A DNA stretch of 64,000 nt from Hyphomicrobium nitrativorans NL23 (GTDB lineage Bacteria > Pseudomonadota > Alphaproteobacteria > Rhizobiales > Hyphomicrobiaceae), in NCBI RefSeq assembly GCF_000503895.1, contig NC_022997.1:1570501-1634500 (forward strand), given 5' to 3'. Positions 8,698 to 18,011 of this stretch are shown one piece after another (within the stretch, counting starts at the first letter, position 1; every line of letters begins with the position of its first letter). The notes below the pieces were generated by a model. That model did no database searches. It was not told where the DNA came from and was given only the letters and a program-made list of their open reading frames with translations. The position numbers and the translations under genes are program-made.

Positions 8698-9828
8698 TCA
8701 GCTCTGCGGGGCGAGGCAGGCCTTGAGGCCGGACGTGAGATTGCGAAGGAGCGTTTCGTAGGCGGCCGGGCCGGGTTCCAGCAGGGCGCCTTCCGGGTCC
8801 AGGGTGCCCGCGCGGGCGGTCGTCCCTTCGATGACCGCCTCCACGAGACGCGGCTGGAACTGCGGTTCCGCGAACACGCAACTCGCTTCCAGCGCTCCGA
8901 GCCGCTGGCGAATCTCGGTCAGGCGCTTTGCGGACGGGCGAACCTCGGGGCTCAGTGTGATCGAGCCCACCGGCGCAAGGTCGAACCGGCGCTCGAAATA
9001 TTGATAGGCGTCGTGGAAGACAACGTAGGGCTTGCCTTTTACGGGCGCCAAATCGCGTGCGATCTCGGCTTCGAGCGTATCCAAAGCGGCGGCGGCGCGG
9101 TTGGCATTGGCGCGAAACGTATCGGCATGATCGGGTGCGGCCTCCGAGAGTGCGCGCGCGATTTCGGTCAGCATCTTGCGGGCGTTTTGCGGGTCGAGCC
9201 AGACGTGGCCGTCGATTTCGTGCGCCGCGTGGGCGTGCGGCTCGGCGTGATCATGGTCATGATCGTGATGAGCGTGGTCGGCGGCCTTATGGTCGTGGTC
9301 ATGATCGTGCTTGTGCCCGTGACCGTGCTTATGGTCATGACCGCCGTGCTTCTTCTTTCCATGATCGTGATGATCATGTTTGTGATCGGCCCCGTGGCTG
9401 TGGTCGTGATCGTGCGCCTCGAAGGTTTCCCCGCGGCGGATGGGGAGGAGTTCGATGCCGGGCGAGTCGGCCAGCGTGACGACGCGCACGCTTTCTGGGA
9501 GCGCTTCGACAATCTTGCTCGTGAAGGGTTCGACGGTTTCGGACACGCGGAAAAAGACGTCGGCCTGGTGCAGCGCGCGCGCGTCGGATGGTTTCAGCGC
9601 GTAGGTGTGGGGCGAGGCCGCACCCCGGACGAGGAGGCTTGGCGCGCCGACGCCTTCCATGACCTGCGCGACAAGCGCGTGGATCGGTTTGATGGTCGCG
9701 GTCACTTTCAGCTCATCGGCGATGGCGGCGGTTCCGCTCAGGAGCGTGCCGACGAGCAGGGCGAGGGCCGTTGCCGTGCGGGATGCACGAGCGAGCCTCG
9801 TTTCGGAGTTTGGCGGGGTGACGATCAC
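8698..9828 (-). CDS. znuA: Zinc ABC transporter substrate-binding protein ZnuA
   Basis: 376 residues of the cluster A-I metal-binding family, which captures Zn(II) in the periplasm for a ZnuBC importer. The signal peptide is ~15-38 (hydrophobic, ending AIA). Expected ligands are His74 (SPHTYAL), His208 (DGHVWLDP) and the His of VFHDAYQYFE. Residues ~139-203 are a very long His/Asp-rich loop with dozens of His, characteristic of ZnuA rather than Mn-binding relatives and thought to act as a zinc collector. A Zur-like palindrome lies 35 bases upstream of the start. Genes for the ATPase, permease and Zur are not in the window, so this is an orphan substrate-binding gene, divergent from a second metal-linked pair. 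Confidence 0.93.
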   Translation of the reverse strand: MIVTPPNSETRLARASRTATALALLVGTLLSGTAAIADELKVTATIKPIHALVAQVMEGVGAPSLLVRGAASPHTYALKPSDARALHQADVFFRVSETVEPFTSKIVEALPESVRVVTLADSPGIELLPIRRGETFEAHDHDHSHGADHKHDHHDHGKKKHGGHDHKHGHGHKHDHDHDHKAADHAHHDHDHDHAEPHAHAAHEIDGHVWLDPQNARKMLTEIARALSEAAPDHADTFRANANRAAAALDTLEAEIARDLAPVKGKPYVVFHDAYQYFERRFDLAPVGSITLSPEVRPSAKRLTEIRQRLGALEASCVFAEPQFQPRLVEAVIEGTTARAGTLDPEGALLEPGPAAYETLLRNLTSGLKACLAPQS

Positions 9829-9862
9829 GGACGGCTGCTCCCTTACGGCTTAAGATCGGAAC

Positions 9863-9878
9863 GGATACTATAACATCC
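9863..9878. promoter_or_regulatory. Putative Zur operator upstream of znuA
   Basis: GGATACTATAACATCC is a 16-base imperfect palindrome (12 of 16 positions symmetric). On the znuA strand it reads GGATGTTATAGTATCC, close to the alphaproteobacterial Zur consensus built on GTTATAAC. It lies 35 bases upstream of the znuA start, as expected for zinc-dependent repression. Confidence 0.6.
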
Positions 9879-10083
9879 ATTTCGGCGCAACAGAGGCAAG
9901 GCCGCCTTGCTTCTGCTCCATTCTAGGGCTCGTCTCCCGGGCCGGCACCTAGCTGGGTTTGACGTTCATCGCCGGTATTGCGCGGTAAGGCGGGTGCCCG
10001 CGTCTTGAAGCGCGGGGAGATGTGCTAAACATAGTGTCGGTATTCGATGCCGGTGTTTTTCTGACCGCACGAGGAGGCTTGAG

Positions 10084-10755
10084 GTGCATTCATTCTGGTC
10101 AGCGGCGGCTGGCGCGCTGGCGCTCGGGCTGGCGTTTCTGCTCGGAGCTTCTCCCTCGGCGGCGCATCCTCACGTGTGGGTTACGGTCGAGACGACCGTC
10201 GTCTACGAGGACGGGCGTATCTCTGGCCTCCGGCACCGTTGGGTGTTCGACGAGCTTTACGCCGCCATGGCGATCCAAGGGCTCGATGCCGACGGCGACG
10301 GCGTTTACTCGCGGGAAGAGCTTGCCGAGCTTGCGCAGGTCAACATCGACGGCCTCAAGGAATTTCAATACTTCACCTATTCGAAGCTGGGCGAGACGCG
10401 GCTCGCGCACAAAGATCCGGTCGATTACTACCTTGAGCACAAGGACGACGAGCTTGCGCTGCACTTTACGCTTCCACTCGATCAGCCCGTTATGGCGGAC
10501 GCCCAAGGGTTCAGCTTCTCGGTGTTCGACGAAAGCTTCTTCATCGCCTTCGACTTCAGGGAGAACGAGCCGGTGAAGCTGAGTGCGGGCGCGCCCGAAG
10601 GATGCGAGGCCAGCATTGGCGTGCCGGAAAACGAACTGATCGAGTTCAAAGCCCTCAACGATGCGTTCGGAGGCGCTCTTTCGGCAGGCGATGCAAACCA
10701 GGGCATGGGGCTCGGTTACGCGCGCACCGTTACGCTCGGCTGCAAGAAATCATGA
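10084..10755 (+). CDS. DUF1007 family periplasmic protein
   Basis: 223 residues from GTG 10084 with GAGGAGG nine bases upstream. A signal peptide covers ~1-26, ending in SAAHP; mature DUF1007 proteins begin with HPHVW as seen here. An EF-hand-like loop DADGDGVYSREE sits at ~69-80. DUF1007 proteins are nearly always encoded beside NicO/RcnA-type metal permeases, and their exact role (periplasmic metal delivery or gating) is not established. The stop overlaps the start of the next gene (ATGA), so the two are translationally coupled. It is divergent from znuA across a ~255-base region carrying the Zur-like site. Confidence 0.85.
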   Translation: MHSFWSAAAGALALGLAFLLGASPSAAHPHVWVTVETTVVYEDGRISGLRHRWVFDELYAAMAIQGLDADGDGVYSREELAELAQVNIDGLKEFQYFTYSKLGETRLAHKDPVDYYLEHKDDELALHFTLPLDQPVMADAQGFSFSVFDESFFIAFDFRENEPVKLSAGAPEGCEASIGVPENELIEFKALNDAFGGALSAGDANQGMGLGYARTVTLGCKKS

Positions 10756-11879
10756 TGCGAATTCAGTCTCTCATCGGGGCGCTTTTCGTCTGCCTCGCCG
10801 TGTCCTGGAGTGCGCTTGCGCAGTCGGACACGCGGCCGTCGCCGTTCGGCATCCCTGTGCCGGGACAGGCGCAGGGCCAGTCGCCGCAAACGGCGGAGCG
10901 GAGCGTGTTGCGCGATGCGTGGTCTTGGCTGCTCATGCAACAGCAACGGCTCAACCGCGAGATGGCTGCCGCCGTGCGCCAGATGAAATCCGGCAGCGTG
11001 CTCGATGCGACGCTGCTGCTGGCGTTCATCGGGTTCTCTTATGGTGTGCTGCATGCGGCCGGGCCTGGGCACGGGAAGGCGGTGATCTCGTCCTATGTGC
11101 TGGCCAATCACGAGACGGTGCGGCGCGGAATTCTGCTGTCGTTCCTGGCGGCCTTCATCCAGGCGCTGTCGGCTATAGCCATCGTCGGGCTGCTGGCGGT
11201 CGCGCTCAACGCCACGCGTGTGGAGATCAACGCGGCGGAGGGTTGGATCGAGACGATCAGTTGGGCGTTCGTCGCGCTGATCGGGGCGTGGCTGCTCTAC
11301 AGCCAGATCGCGGCCCTCGTGCGCCGCCGCTCCGAGCGGCAGGCTGTAGCGAGCACTGCGCATACGCATACGCACGGTGCGTCGTGCTGCGGGCACGATC
11401 ACGATCACGAGCATGACCACAGACACGACCATGGGCATCGCCATGCCCACGATCACGAGCACACTCACAAATCCCAGGACGCTCACGCGGCGTGCGAGAC
11501 CTGCGGACATGCCCATATCCCCGATCCCACCCAGCTCAGGGGGCCGATGTCCTGGAGTAAGGCGCTGGCGATTGCATTCTCGGTCGGGATCCGGCCTTGC
11601 ACGGGCGCCATCCTGATCCTCGTTTTTGCGCTGAGCCAGGGACTGCTGCTCGCGGGCGTGTTCGCAACGTTTGCGATGGCGTTCGGCACGGCGATCACGG
11701 TGTCGGTTCTGGCGGCGCTGGCCGTCGGCTCGCGTGAACTTGCAAAGCGCATGGCCGGTGGCGACGGGCGTTTAGCGGGCTTCGTGACGTCCGGCATCGG
11801 TATCGGCGGAGCCGCGCTCGTGTTCGTGCTCGGCGCAAGCTTCTTCGTCGGCTCCCTCGGACCGGGTGGGCCGCTTTAG
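10752..11879 (+). CDS. NicO/RcnA-family nickel/cobalt (or zinc) permease with His-rich loop
   Basis: 375 residues from ATG 10752, overlapping the DUF1007 stop by four bases. A hydrophobic N-terminus, a Gln/Pro linker and at least six membrane segments are visible. The family motif around HAAGPGHGKAV precedes the first long helix pair, and IRPCTGA marks a later conserved membrane motif. Between them a cytoplasmic or periplasmic loop contains ~25 His in repeated HDH units plus Cys pairs, a typical metal-sensing or buffering loop. Family members export Ni/Co (RcnA) or move Ni, Co or Zn with a DUF1007 partner. The znuA neighbourhood favours a zinc-linked role here, but the metal cannot be read from sequence. 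Confidence 0.85.
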   Translation: MMRIQSLIGALFVCLAVSWSALAQSDTRPSPFGIPVPGQAQGQSPQTAERSVLRDAWSWLLMQQQRLNREMAAAVRQMKSGSVLDATLLLAFIGFSYGVLHAAGPGHGKAVISSYVLANHETVRRGILLSFLAAFIQALSAIAIVGLLAVALNATRVEINAAEGWIETISWAFVALIGAWLLYSQIAALVRRRSERQAVASTAHTHTHGASCCGHDHDHEHDHRHDHGHRHAHDHEHTHKSQDAHAACETCGHAHIPDPTQLRGPMSWSKALAIAFSVGIRPCTGAILILVFALSQGLLLAGVFATFAMAFGTAITVSVLAALAVGSRELAKRMAGGDGRLAGFVTSGIGIGGAALVFVLGASFFVGSLGPGGPL

Positions 11880-11961
11880 CCTTTTCGACGGTTCCGTTGC
11901 GTTCTAAAGGTTGGGCGTTTTAAAGGTTGGCGCGTCGTCTCCGCCCGCCTTGGGGTGTTTC

Positions 11962-13539
11962 ATGAAGCTCTATCGCGCCTTCGCTACCGTCGGCGGCTTG
12001 ACCCTCGCCTCGCGTGTCCTCGGGTTTCTGCGCGACATCGCCTTCGCGTGGGGGTTCGGTGCGGGCATGGTGGCGGATGCGTTCGCGGTCGCCTTCCGGT
12101 TTCCCAATCTCTTCCGGCGGCTGTTCGGCGAGGGCGCGTTCAACTCCGCGTTCATTCCATTGTTCGCCAAGGAGCTCGAAGGCAACGGGCGGGACGCTGC
12201 GCGCAGTTTTGCGGAAGAAGCACTTGCAGGATTGGCGGCGGTGCTGGTGGCGCTCACGATCGTCGCCATCGTTGCCATGCCGTGGCTGATGTACCTGCTC
12301 GCGCCGGGCTTTAGCGCGACACCGGAGAAGTTCGATCTCGCCGTCCTGATGACGCAGATCACGTTCCCGTATCTGCTCTGCATGTCGCTGGTTGCCCTGT
12401 TCTCGGGCGTGCTCAACACGTTCGGAAAGTTCGTCGAAAGCTCGGCGGTGTCCATCGTGCTCAACGGCACGCTGCTCGCAGGCATTCTCGTATCGTACTG
12501 GCTCGGCTATCTGGATAGTCCTGAGGGCGGAATCGTACAGGCGATTGCGGTGTTCGTTGCCGGCGTGCTGCAGCTCTGGCTGCTGATCGACGGTCTGCGG
12601 CGCAACAACTTTTCGCTCAAGCTGCGCCGGCCGCGCATGACGCCCGGAATGCGCCGCCTCGTCACGCTCGGTATCCCCGGTGTGATCGCGGGAGGCGTGA
12701 CGCAGCTCAACATCATGATCGGCACGATCATCGCCTCGATGCAGCCGGGCGCCGTCTCGCAGCTTTTCTACGCGGACAGGCTGTATGAGCTTCCGCTTGC
12801 CATCGTCGGCATCGCTGTCGGCGTCGTGCTGCTGCCGGACGTGGCGCGTCAGCTCCGGGCGGGCAACGAGACCGGCGCGGTCGAGAGCCAGAACCGGGCG
12901 CTCGAATTCGCGATGCTGCTGACGGTGCCTGCGGCGGTAGCGCTTGCCGTGGTGCCGGGCGAGATCGTGCAGGTGCTGTTCGAGCGCGGGGCGTTCACGG
13001 CGTCGGATACGGCGAACACGTCGGCCGTTCTCGCCGTGTTCGCGCTGGGGCTGCCGGCGTTCGTGCTGATCAAGGTTCTCTCGCCCGCCTACTTTGCGCG
13101 CGAGGATACGAAAACGCCGATGCGATATGCCGTCATCAGCCTGACGGCGAATACGCTGGGCTCGATTGCGTTGTTCTTCTGGTTTCGCAGCCTGGGGTGG
13201 CTGCCGCATCTCGGCATTGCGGTGGCGACGGCGATTGGCGGATGGCTCAACGCGGCACTCCTCTGGGTCACGCTGATCAAGCGGGGGCATTTTATGCTCG
13301 ACCGGCCGATGATCCTTTCCATCGCCAAGATCGCGTTTGCAAGTGCGGCGATGGGGGTCGCTCTCTTCGTTGCAGCGGAATTTCTTGCCGATTGGTTTGG
13401 ACGCGATCGGAGCTTCCTGACGCACATGGGCGGCCTCGCAAGCCTGATCGCGGCGGGTTTTGCCGTGTACGCCCTGGCCGTTCTGGCAACTGGCGCGCTC
13501 AGGATCGGGCAATTGCGGAAAGCGCTGCGGCGGGGCTGA
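11962..13539 (+). CDS. murJ: Lipid II flippase MurJ (MviN)
   Basis: 525 residues with about 14 predicted membrane helices, normal for the MOP-superfamily flippase that moves lipid II across the inner membrane. The N-terminus from ATG 11962 reads MKLYRAFATVGGLTLASRVL, matching MurJ starts; an in-frame ATG 51 bases upstream is less likely. The conserved NLFRRLFGEGAFNSAFIP segment near residues 50-67 and later Arg and Glu residues in the central cavity are present. It is followed by trpS, 87 bases away. The murJ-trpS-usp-nfu order is common in Hyphomicrobiales. Confidence 0.95.
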   Translation: MKLYRAFATVGGLTLASRVLGFLRDIAFAWGFGAGMVADAFAVAFRFPNLFRRLFGEGAFNSAFIPLFAKELEGNGRDAARSFAEEALAGLAAVLVALTIVAIVAMPWLMYLLAPGFSATPEKFDLAVLMTQITFPYLLCMSLVALFSGVLNTFGKFVESSAVSIVLNGTLLAGILVSYWLGYLDSPEGGIVQAIAVFVAGVLQLWLLIDGLRRNNFSLKLRRPRMTPGMRRLVTLGIPGVIAGGVTQLNIMIGTIIASMQPGAVSQLFYADRLYELPLAIVGIAVGVVLLPDVARQLRAGNETGAVESQNRALEFAMLLTVPAAVALAVVPGEIVQVLFERGAFTASDTANTSAVLAVFALGLPAFVLIKVLSPAYFAREDTKTPMRYAVISLTANTLGSIALFFWFRSLGWLPHLGIAVATAIGGWLNAALLWVTLIKRGHFMLDRPMILSIAKIAFASAAMGVALFVAAEFLADWFGRDRSFLTHMGGLASLIAAGFAVYALAVLATGALRIGQLRKALRRG

Positions 13540-13626
13540 TCGCGGGCCAGTAAGCGTCTTGCGCGACGGCGTGCCGCGGGCCATAACCTCGCGCCGAGAC
13601 GGCCGATTGGTGCGGGACGAGGAACT

Positions 13627-14685
13627 ATGACGATCAAGGAACGCGTTTTCTCCGGCATGCAGCCGACCGGCAGCCTGCACCTCGGCAACTATCTCGGGGC
13701 GATGGTGCAGTGGATCCAGATGCAGGAGACGCACGAGTGCATCTACTGCGTCGTCGATCTTCATGCGATCACGGTGTGGCAGGAGCCGAAGGAGCTTCGG
13801 CACGCCATCCGTCAGGTGACGGCGGCCTATATCGCGTCCGGTCTCGATCCCAAGAAGAGCATTCTGTTCAACCAGAGCCAGGTGTCTGCGCACGCGGAGC
13901 TGGCGTGGATCTTCAATTGCGTGGCCCGCCTCGGCTGGCTCAACCGCATGACGCAGTTCAAGGAGAAGGCGGGCAAGGACCGCGAGAACGCATCCGTCGG
14001 TCTATATGCCTATCCGAACCTGATGGCGGCGGACATTCTCGCCTATCGCGCGACGCACGTGCCTGTCGGCGAGGATCAGAAGCAGCACCTCGAACTGGCG
14101 CGCGATATCGCGCAGAAGTTCAACAACGATTTCCGCGAGCAAATCGTGGCCGCGGGACATGAGGACGGCGTGTTCTTCCCGCAGCCGGAGCCGGTGATCA
14201 CGGGTCCTGCCACGCGCGTGATGAGCCTGCGCGACGGCACGAAGAAGATGTCGAAGTCGGAGCCGTCCGACATGAGCCGCATCAACCTGATGGATGACAC
14301 GGACAAGATCGCCGACAAGATCAAGCGCGCGAAGACGGACATGGAGCCCGCGCCGCCTACGGATATCGAAGCGCTGAAGGCGCGGCCAGAAATCGACAAT
14401 CTCGTCGGCATTTACGCCGCTCTGGCTGGGATCTCGAAAGAAGAGGGCCTGAAGGCGCTGCAGGATACTGCGAGCGAGGGTCCGAGCATCTTTACGGGGC
14501 TCAAGCGCGTGCTGACCGAGGTTGCGGTCGAGAAGCTCGGGCCCATCCGTGCCGAGATCGTGCGCCTGATGGACGATCCGGCGGAGATCGACCGCGTGCT
14601 GGCCGACGGCTCGGCGCGGGCTCGCGCCATCGCGGTTCCGATCCTGGCGGACGTCAAAGATATTGTCGGGCTCATCCGTTCGTGA
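13627..14685 (+). CDS. trpS: Tryptophan--tRNA ligase
   Basis: 352 residues, class I aminoacyl-tRNA synthetase, typical length. The HIGH-equivalent HLGNY is at 18-22 within [17 protein letters not shown], and the KMSKS loop [10 protein letters not shown] is near 207-216. It charges tRNA-Trp with tryptophan using ATP. ATG 13627 has an AGGA-type site (GACGAGGA, 13616-13623) upstream. The gene lies between murJ and a universal-stress-protein gene on the same strand. Confidence 0.97.
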   Translation: MTIKERVFSGMQPTGSLHLGNYLGAMVQWIQMQETHECIYCVVDLHAITVWQEPKELRHAIRQVTAAYIASGLDPKKSILFNQSQVSAHAELAWIFNCVARLGWLNRMTQFKEKAGKDRENASVGLYAYPNLMAADILAYRATHVPVGEDQKQHLELARDIAQKFNNDFREQIVAAGHEDGVFFPQPEPVITGPATRVMSLRDGTKKMSKSEPSDMSRINLMDDTDKIADKIKRAKTDMEPAPPTDIEALKARPEIDNLVGIYAALAGISKEEGLKALQDTASEGPSIFTGLKRVLTEVAVEKLGPIRAEIVRLMDDPAEIDRVLADGSARARAIAVPILADVKDIVGLIRS

Positions 14686-14752
14686 GGGTGGCCAGCGTTT
14701 CGCGCTTACGCATCCGTTGTGAACGTGCGCGGCACGTGGCAGCATCGCCTCC

Positions 14753-15265
14753 ATGACGGTCGAATTCAAAAAACGGCGTGCGTTCGAGCCGGGGCATGCC
14801 CGCAAGTTCCTGCTCGTCATCGACGACAGCCCCGAGGTCGAGCGCGCGCTCTACTATGCGGCGGCGCGTGTCGTGCGCTCTTCGGGAATGATCACGATGC
14901 TCTACGTGATCGAGCCGCAGGAGTTCCAGCATTGGGCGGGCGTCAAGCAGGTGCAGATCGAGGAAGAGACGCTGAAGGCGCGGGCGCTGTTCCGTTTGCT
15001 CAAGCGCAAGCTTCATCAGGTCGGCTTCGAGAATATCCTGGTTGAAGAACTCGTCCGCGAGGGGCTCAAAGGCGAGGAGATCATGAAGACGATCGCCGAG
15101 GACGAGGATGTTTCGATCCTGGTGCTGGGGGCCTCCACGGACCCCAAGGGGCCGGGGCCGCTGGTTTCGACACTCGCGGCCGGGACGGGGGCCGGTGCTT
15201 TTCCGATCCCGATTACGGTGGTTCCTGGAAACCTTGCCTTCGACGACATCATAGCGCTGGCCTGA
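14753..15265 (+). CDS. Universal stress protein (UspA family)
   Basis: 170 residues. One Usp domain: a first beta strand KFLLVIDDSPEVERAL near 18-33 with the conserved Asp, and a C-terminal VLGASTDP...PGPLV region replacing the usual G-x2-G-x9-G ATP loop. Usp proteins are cytoplasmic and often bind ATP; the physiological role varies and cannot be assigned. It is in the usual position between trpS and the nfu-type gene. Confidence 0.85.
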   Translation: MTVEFKKRRAFEPGHARKFLLVIDDSPEVERALYYAAARVVRSSGMITMLYVIEPQEFQHWAGVKQVQIEEETLKARALFRLLKRKLHQVGFENILVEELVREGLKGEEIMKTIAEDEDVSILVLGASTDPKGPGPLVSTLAAGTGAGAFPIPITVVPGNLAFDDIIALA

Positions 15266-15354
15266 GCCGTCTTCGAATGCGACGGCGCTTACCATAAATC
15301 ATTGTGAGATGCCCGACGTCCAAGCTAGACAATTCGCCAAGCGCATCTTATTTA

Positions 15355-15369
15355 CTGGAACAATTCTAA
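15355..15369. promoter_or_regulatory. Possible Irr-type iron control element upstream of the NifU-like gene
   Basis: CTGGAACAATTCTAA contains the right half (TTCTAA) of the rhizobial iron control element and a degenerate left half (4 of 6 positions match TTAGAA). It lies about 50 bases upstream of the Fe-S scaffold gene, a plausible target of Irr. The match is partial. Confidence 0.25.
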
Positions 15370-15419
15370 AAAAGCTCGATCTATGGCCGCGAACGCCGCG
15401 GCTTCGAGGAGACGACATC

Positions 15420-15974
15420 ATGTTTATCCAGACGGAAGCCACTCCGAACCCGCAGACCCTGAAATTCATTCCCGGAAAGCCCGTGCTGGCGGACGGCACA
15501 GCCGATTTCCGCGCCAAAGCCGACGCCGGGGCGTCGCCGCTCGCGAGCCGGCTGTTCGACATCGACGGCGTTGCGGGCGTGTTCCTCGGTTCCGACTTCA
15601 TCTCGGTGACGAAGGGCGAGGCCGAGTGGCAGCACCTGAAGCCCATGATCCTCGGCGCGATCATGGAGCACTACATGTCGGGCGACGAGGTCGTGGACGC
15701 CGATGGCGCGAACGACGAAGCGGAGGGTGCCTACGACGCCGAGGATGCGGACGTCGTCGCCACCATCAAGGAACTGCTGGAAACTCGCGTTCGTCCGGCC
15801 GTGGCGCAGGACGGCGGCGACATCACGTTTGCGGGCTTCCGCGACGGGACGGTCTATCTCCATATGCGCGGCGCGTGCGCGGGCTGCCCTTCATCGACGG
15901 CGACGCTGCGGCACGGAATCGAGAACCTGCTTCGGCACTTCTGCCCCGAGGTCGAAGAGGTGCAGGCCGTCTGA
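15420..15974 (+). CDS. NifU-family Fe-S scaffold/carrier protein (Nfu type)
   Basis: 184 residues from ATG 15420 (GAGGAG at 15405-15410). An N-terminal Nfu_N domain (~1-90, beginning MFIQTEATPNPQTLKFIPGK) is followed by an acidic linker and a C-terminal NifU domain with CAGC at 153-156; Cys153 and Cys156 would bridge a 4Fe-4S cluster between two subunits. It passes Fe-S clusters to apo-proteins. A longer frame back to 15309 has no ribosome-binding site. An Irr-like half-palindrome lies upstream and a strong terminator follows. Confidence 0.92.
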   Translation: MFIQTEATPNPQTLKFIPGKPVLADGTADFRAKADAGASPLASRLFDIDGVAGVFLGSDFISVTKGEAEWQHLKPMILGAIMEHYMSGDEVVDADGANDEAEGAYDAEDADVVATIKELLETRVRPAVAQDGGDITFAGFRDGTVYLHMRGACAGCPSSTATLRHGIENLLRHFCPEVEEVQAV

Positions 15975-15999
15975 GCCTTCGCGCTGGAGAGCTCCATGA

Positions 16000-16030
16000 G
16001 AACCCCGCCTTTCCGGCGGGGTTCTTTTTT
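16000..16030 (+). terminator. Intrinsic terminator after the nfu-type gene
   Basis: Perfect 10-bp stem GAACCCCGCC (16000-16009) / GGCGGGGTTC (16015-16024), five-base loop, followed by six T. Confidence 0.9.
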
Positions 16031-16086
16031 GCGTATCGTATGCCCACTTACGCTAGCAAACCCGCCAACTAAAGGACGTCTCTCCC

Positions 16087-16677
16087 ATGTCGCACGCTCT
16101 GGACGATGCCGCTCTCGCGCAGCTCTTTCTCGAAGCCCGCACGCACAATGCTTGGCAGCAGAAGGACGTGCCCGACAGTCTGCTCGTCCGGCTGGTCGAT
16201 GTGCTGAAGATGGGGCCGACCAGCGCCAACTGCTCTCCGGCGCGGTTCGTGTTCGTGAAAAGCGCCGAGGCGAAAGAGCGTCTGAAGCCGTTCCTGTCGG
16301 CCGGAAATCTCGAAAAGACAATGACCGCGCCGGTGACGGCGATCATCGGCAACGATCTCGAATTCTACGAGCATCTGCCGAAGCTCTTTCCGCATACGGA
16401 TGCGAAGAGCTGGTTCACCGGCAAGCCCGAGCATGCTCGCGAGACCGCGTTCCGTAACGGCACGCTGCAGGGGGCCTATCTCATTCTCGCGGCGCGCGCG
16501 CTGGGGCTCGATACGGGGGCGATGTCCGGCTTCGACAAGGACGGCGTGACGAAAGAGTTCTTTGCCGGCACCAAGGTCGAAGCGAATTTCCTCTGCAACA
16601 TTGGCTATGGCGATCCGTCTAAGCTTCTGCCGCGCCATCCGCGCTTCTCGTTCGACGAGATCGCGACGGTGATCTGA
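16087..16677 (+). CDS. Malonic semialdehyde reductase / nitroreductase family (RutE-like)
   Basis: 196 residues, one nitroreductase domain binding FMN. The RutE-like features are ARTHNAWQ near 18-25, [15 protein letters not shown] near 43-57 and the internal [12 protein letters not shown] near 138-149. RutE reduces malonic semialdehyde to 3-hydroxypropionate in the Rut pyrimidine pathway, but no rut genes are nearby and relatives reduce various quinones or nitro compounds; the substrate is therefore open. It stands alone between a terminator and tsaB. Confidence 0.82.
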   Translation: MSHALDDAALAQLFLEARTHNAWQQKDVPDSLLVRLVDVLKMGPTSANCSPARFVFVKSAEAKERLKPFLSAGNLEKTMTAPVTAIIGNDLEFYEHLPKLFPHTDAKSWFTGKPEHARETAFRNGTLQGAYLILAARALGLDTGAMSGFDKDGVTKEFFAGTKVEANFLCNIGYGDPSKLLPRHPRFSFDEIATVI

Positions 16678-16830
16678 GCGGCGGCGCGTTCGATCCAGCC
16701 GAGGCCAGGGGAGGGCAGGGCGTTCTGCTGCGGTGCACGGGCTCCGTAGGCGCCCTGTTTTTTCCGACTGCGATCTGTTCCGATCATCCTTGCGTTGCGC
16801 GCATGAGCATAAGGTGTAGGCTGGCCGCCC

Positions 16831-17529
16831 ATGAATACGCTCGCTTTCGACACCTGCTTCGGCGCCTGCTCGGTGGCTGCAACCTGGTCCTTGCCTGAGG
16901 GTGTGGGCCGCGCCTTTCGCTTCGAGCGGATGGTGCGAGGGCATGCCGAGCGCTTGCTGCCGATGGTGGCCGAAGCGATGGCGGAGGCGCCGTTCGCCTT
17001 TTCCGAAATCGAGCGCATCGTGGTGACGACGGGGCCTGGAACATTCACCGGCCAGCGTGTCGGGATCGCGGCCGCGCGTGCCTTTTCGCTTGCTACAGGT
17101 GCGCCGGTCGCGCCGCTGTCGAGCCTTGAGGTCATGGCTCACACGGCGGCGCACGAACTTGGGGCGGAGGCTACGGGAAAGACGCTGGCCGCTGCCGTCG
17201 ATGCGCGGCGCGATGAGATCTATGTCCAGGCGTTTGCGGGGCCGGAATGGACTGCGCTCGATGCCCCAGCCCTGCTCACGCCCGATGTGGCCGTGCGCAT
17301 GCTCGAAGGCCGTGACGTGCTCGCGGTCGGCTCGGGTGCGGGATTGCTCGCGGAGGCGGGGCGCAACGCCGGCGTTGCCGTTGCGGCGCGGCTCGCGGCG
17401 CTCGAACCGGACATCCGTTTTGTTCCGGAGGCGGCCATCGTGCTGTCCAAGATGCCGCCAAAGCCGCTCTATCTCCGGCCGCCCGATGCGAAACCGCAGG
17501 ACGGAAAATCGCTCGCGAGGGTGCCATGA
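16831..17529 (+). CDS. tsaB: tRNA threonylcarbamoyladenosine biosynthesis protein TsaB
   Basis: 232 residues of the ASKHA fold: MNTLAFDTCFGACSVA at the start, and TTGPGTFTGQRVGIAAARAF near 71-90, both diagnostic of TsaB. With TsaD and TsaE it makes t6A at position 37 of ANN-decoding tRNAs. The stop overlaps the next start (ATGA), coupling it to rimI, as in many alphaproteobacteria. Confidence 0.93.
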   Translation: MNTLAFDTCFGACSVAATWSLPEGVGRAFRFERMVRGHAERLLPMVAEAMAEAPFAFSEIERIVVTTGPGTFTGQRVGIAAARAFSLATGAPVAPLSSLEVMAHTAAHELGAEATGKTLAAAVDARRDEIYVQAFAGPEWTALDAPALLTPDVAVRMLEGRDVLAVGSGAGLLAEAGRNAGVAVAARLAALEPDIRFVPEAAIVLSKMPPKPLYLRPPDAKPQDGKSLARVP

Positions 17530-18011
17530 CGGACGCAGCGCCTTTCGATGCCAAGTACGTTTCGCTTTTATGGGCTGCGCCGGAGCAAGCCGCGGAGATT
17601 GCGGGCATCCATGCGCAGTTGTTCTCGCCGCCCTGGAGCGAGGAGAGCGTGCGCGGCCTGCTGGATCATCCGGCTTCGACGGCGTTTCTCGCCGTGCTCG
17701 GGGGGCAACCCAAGACAACGGTTGGTTTCGTCATGGCGCAGCTTGCCGCAGACGAGGCCGAGATCCTTTCGGTCGGTGTGCTTCCCGACTGGCAACGCAA
17801 GGGGATCGGGCGCCGCCTGATCGACGGTGTCGCGCGTGCCGTGCAGCGGGCGGAAGCTAAGACGCTCTTTCTCGAAGTGGCGGCCGACAACGATGCAGCG
17901 ATCGAGCTTTATACTCGCGCGGGATTTCTCGGCACCGGCCTTCGACGCGGCTACTATGAGCGTACCGGGCAAGCGCCCGTCGATGCCGTGACGCTGGCGC
18001 TCAAGCTTTAG
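17526..18011 (+). CDS. rimI: GNAT N-acetyltransferase RimI-like
   Basis: 161 residues, one GNAT domain. The acetyl-CoA loop V-L-P-D-W-Q-R-K-G-I-G-R-R-L matches the Q/R-x-x-G-x-G/A motif near residues 86-99, and the C-terminal LYTRAGFLGTGLRRGYY block with Tyr is RimI-like. RimI acetylates the N-terminal Ala of ribosomal protein S18 in enterobacteria; substrates in this group may be broader. It is coupled to tsaB by a four-base overlap. In many relatives a Fur-family gene follows; here plsC comes next. Confidence 0.85.
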   Translation: MTDAAPFDAKYVSLLWAAPEQAAEIAGIHAQLFSPPWSEESVRGLLDHPASTAFLAVLGGQPKTTVGFVMAQLAADEAEILSVGVLPDWQRKGIGRRLIDGVARAVQRAEAKTLFLEVAADNDAAIELYTRAGFLGTGLRRGYYERTGQAPVDAVTLALKL

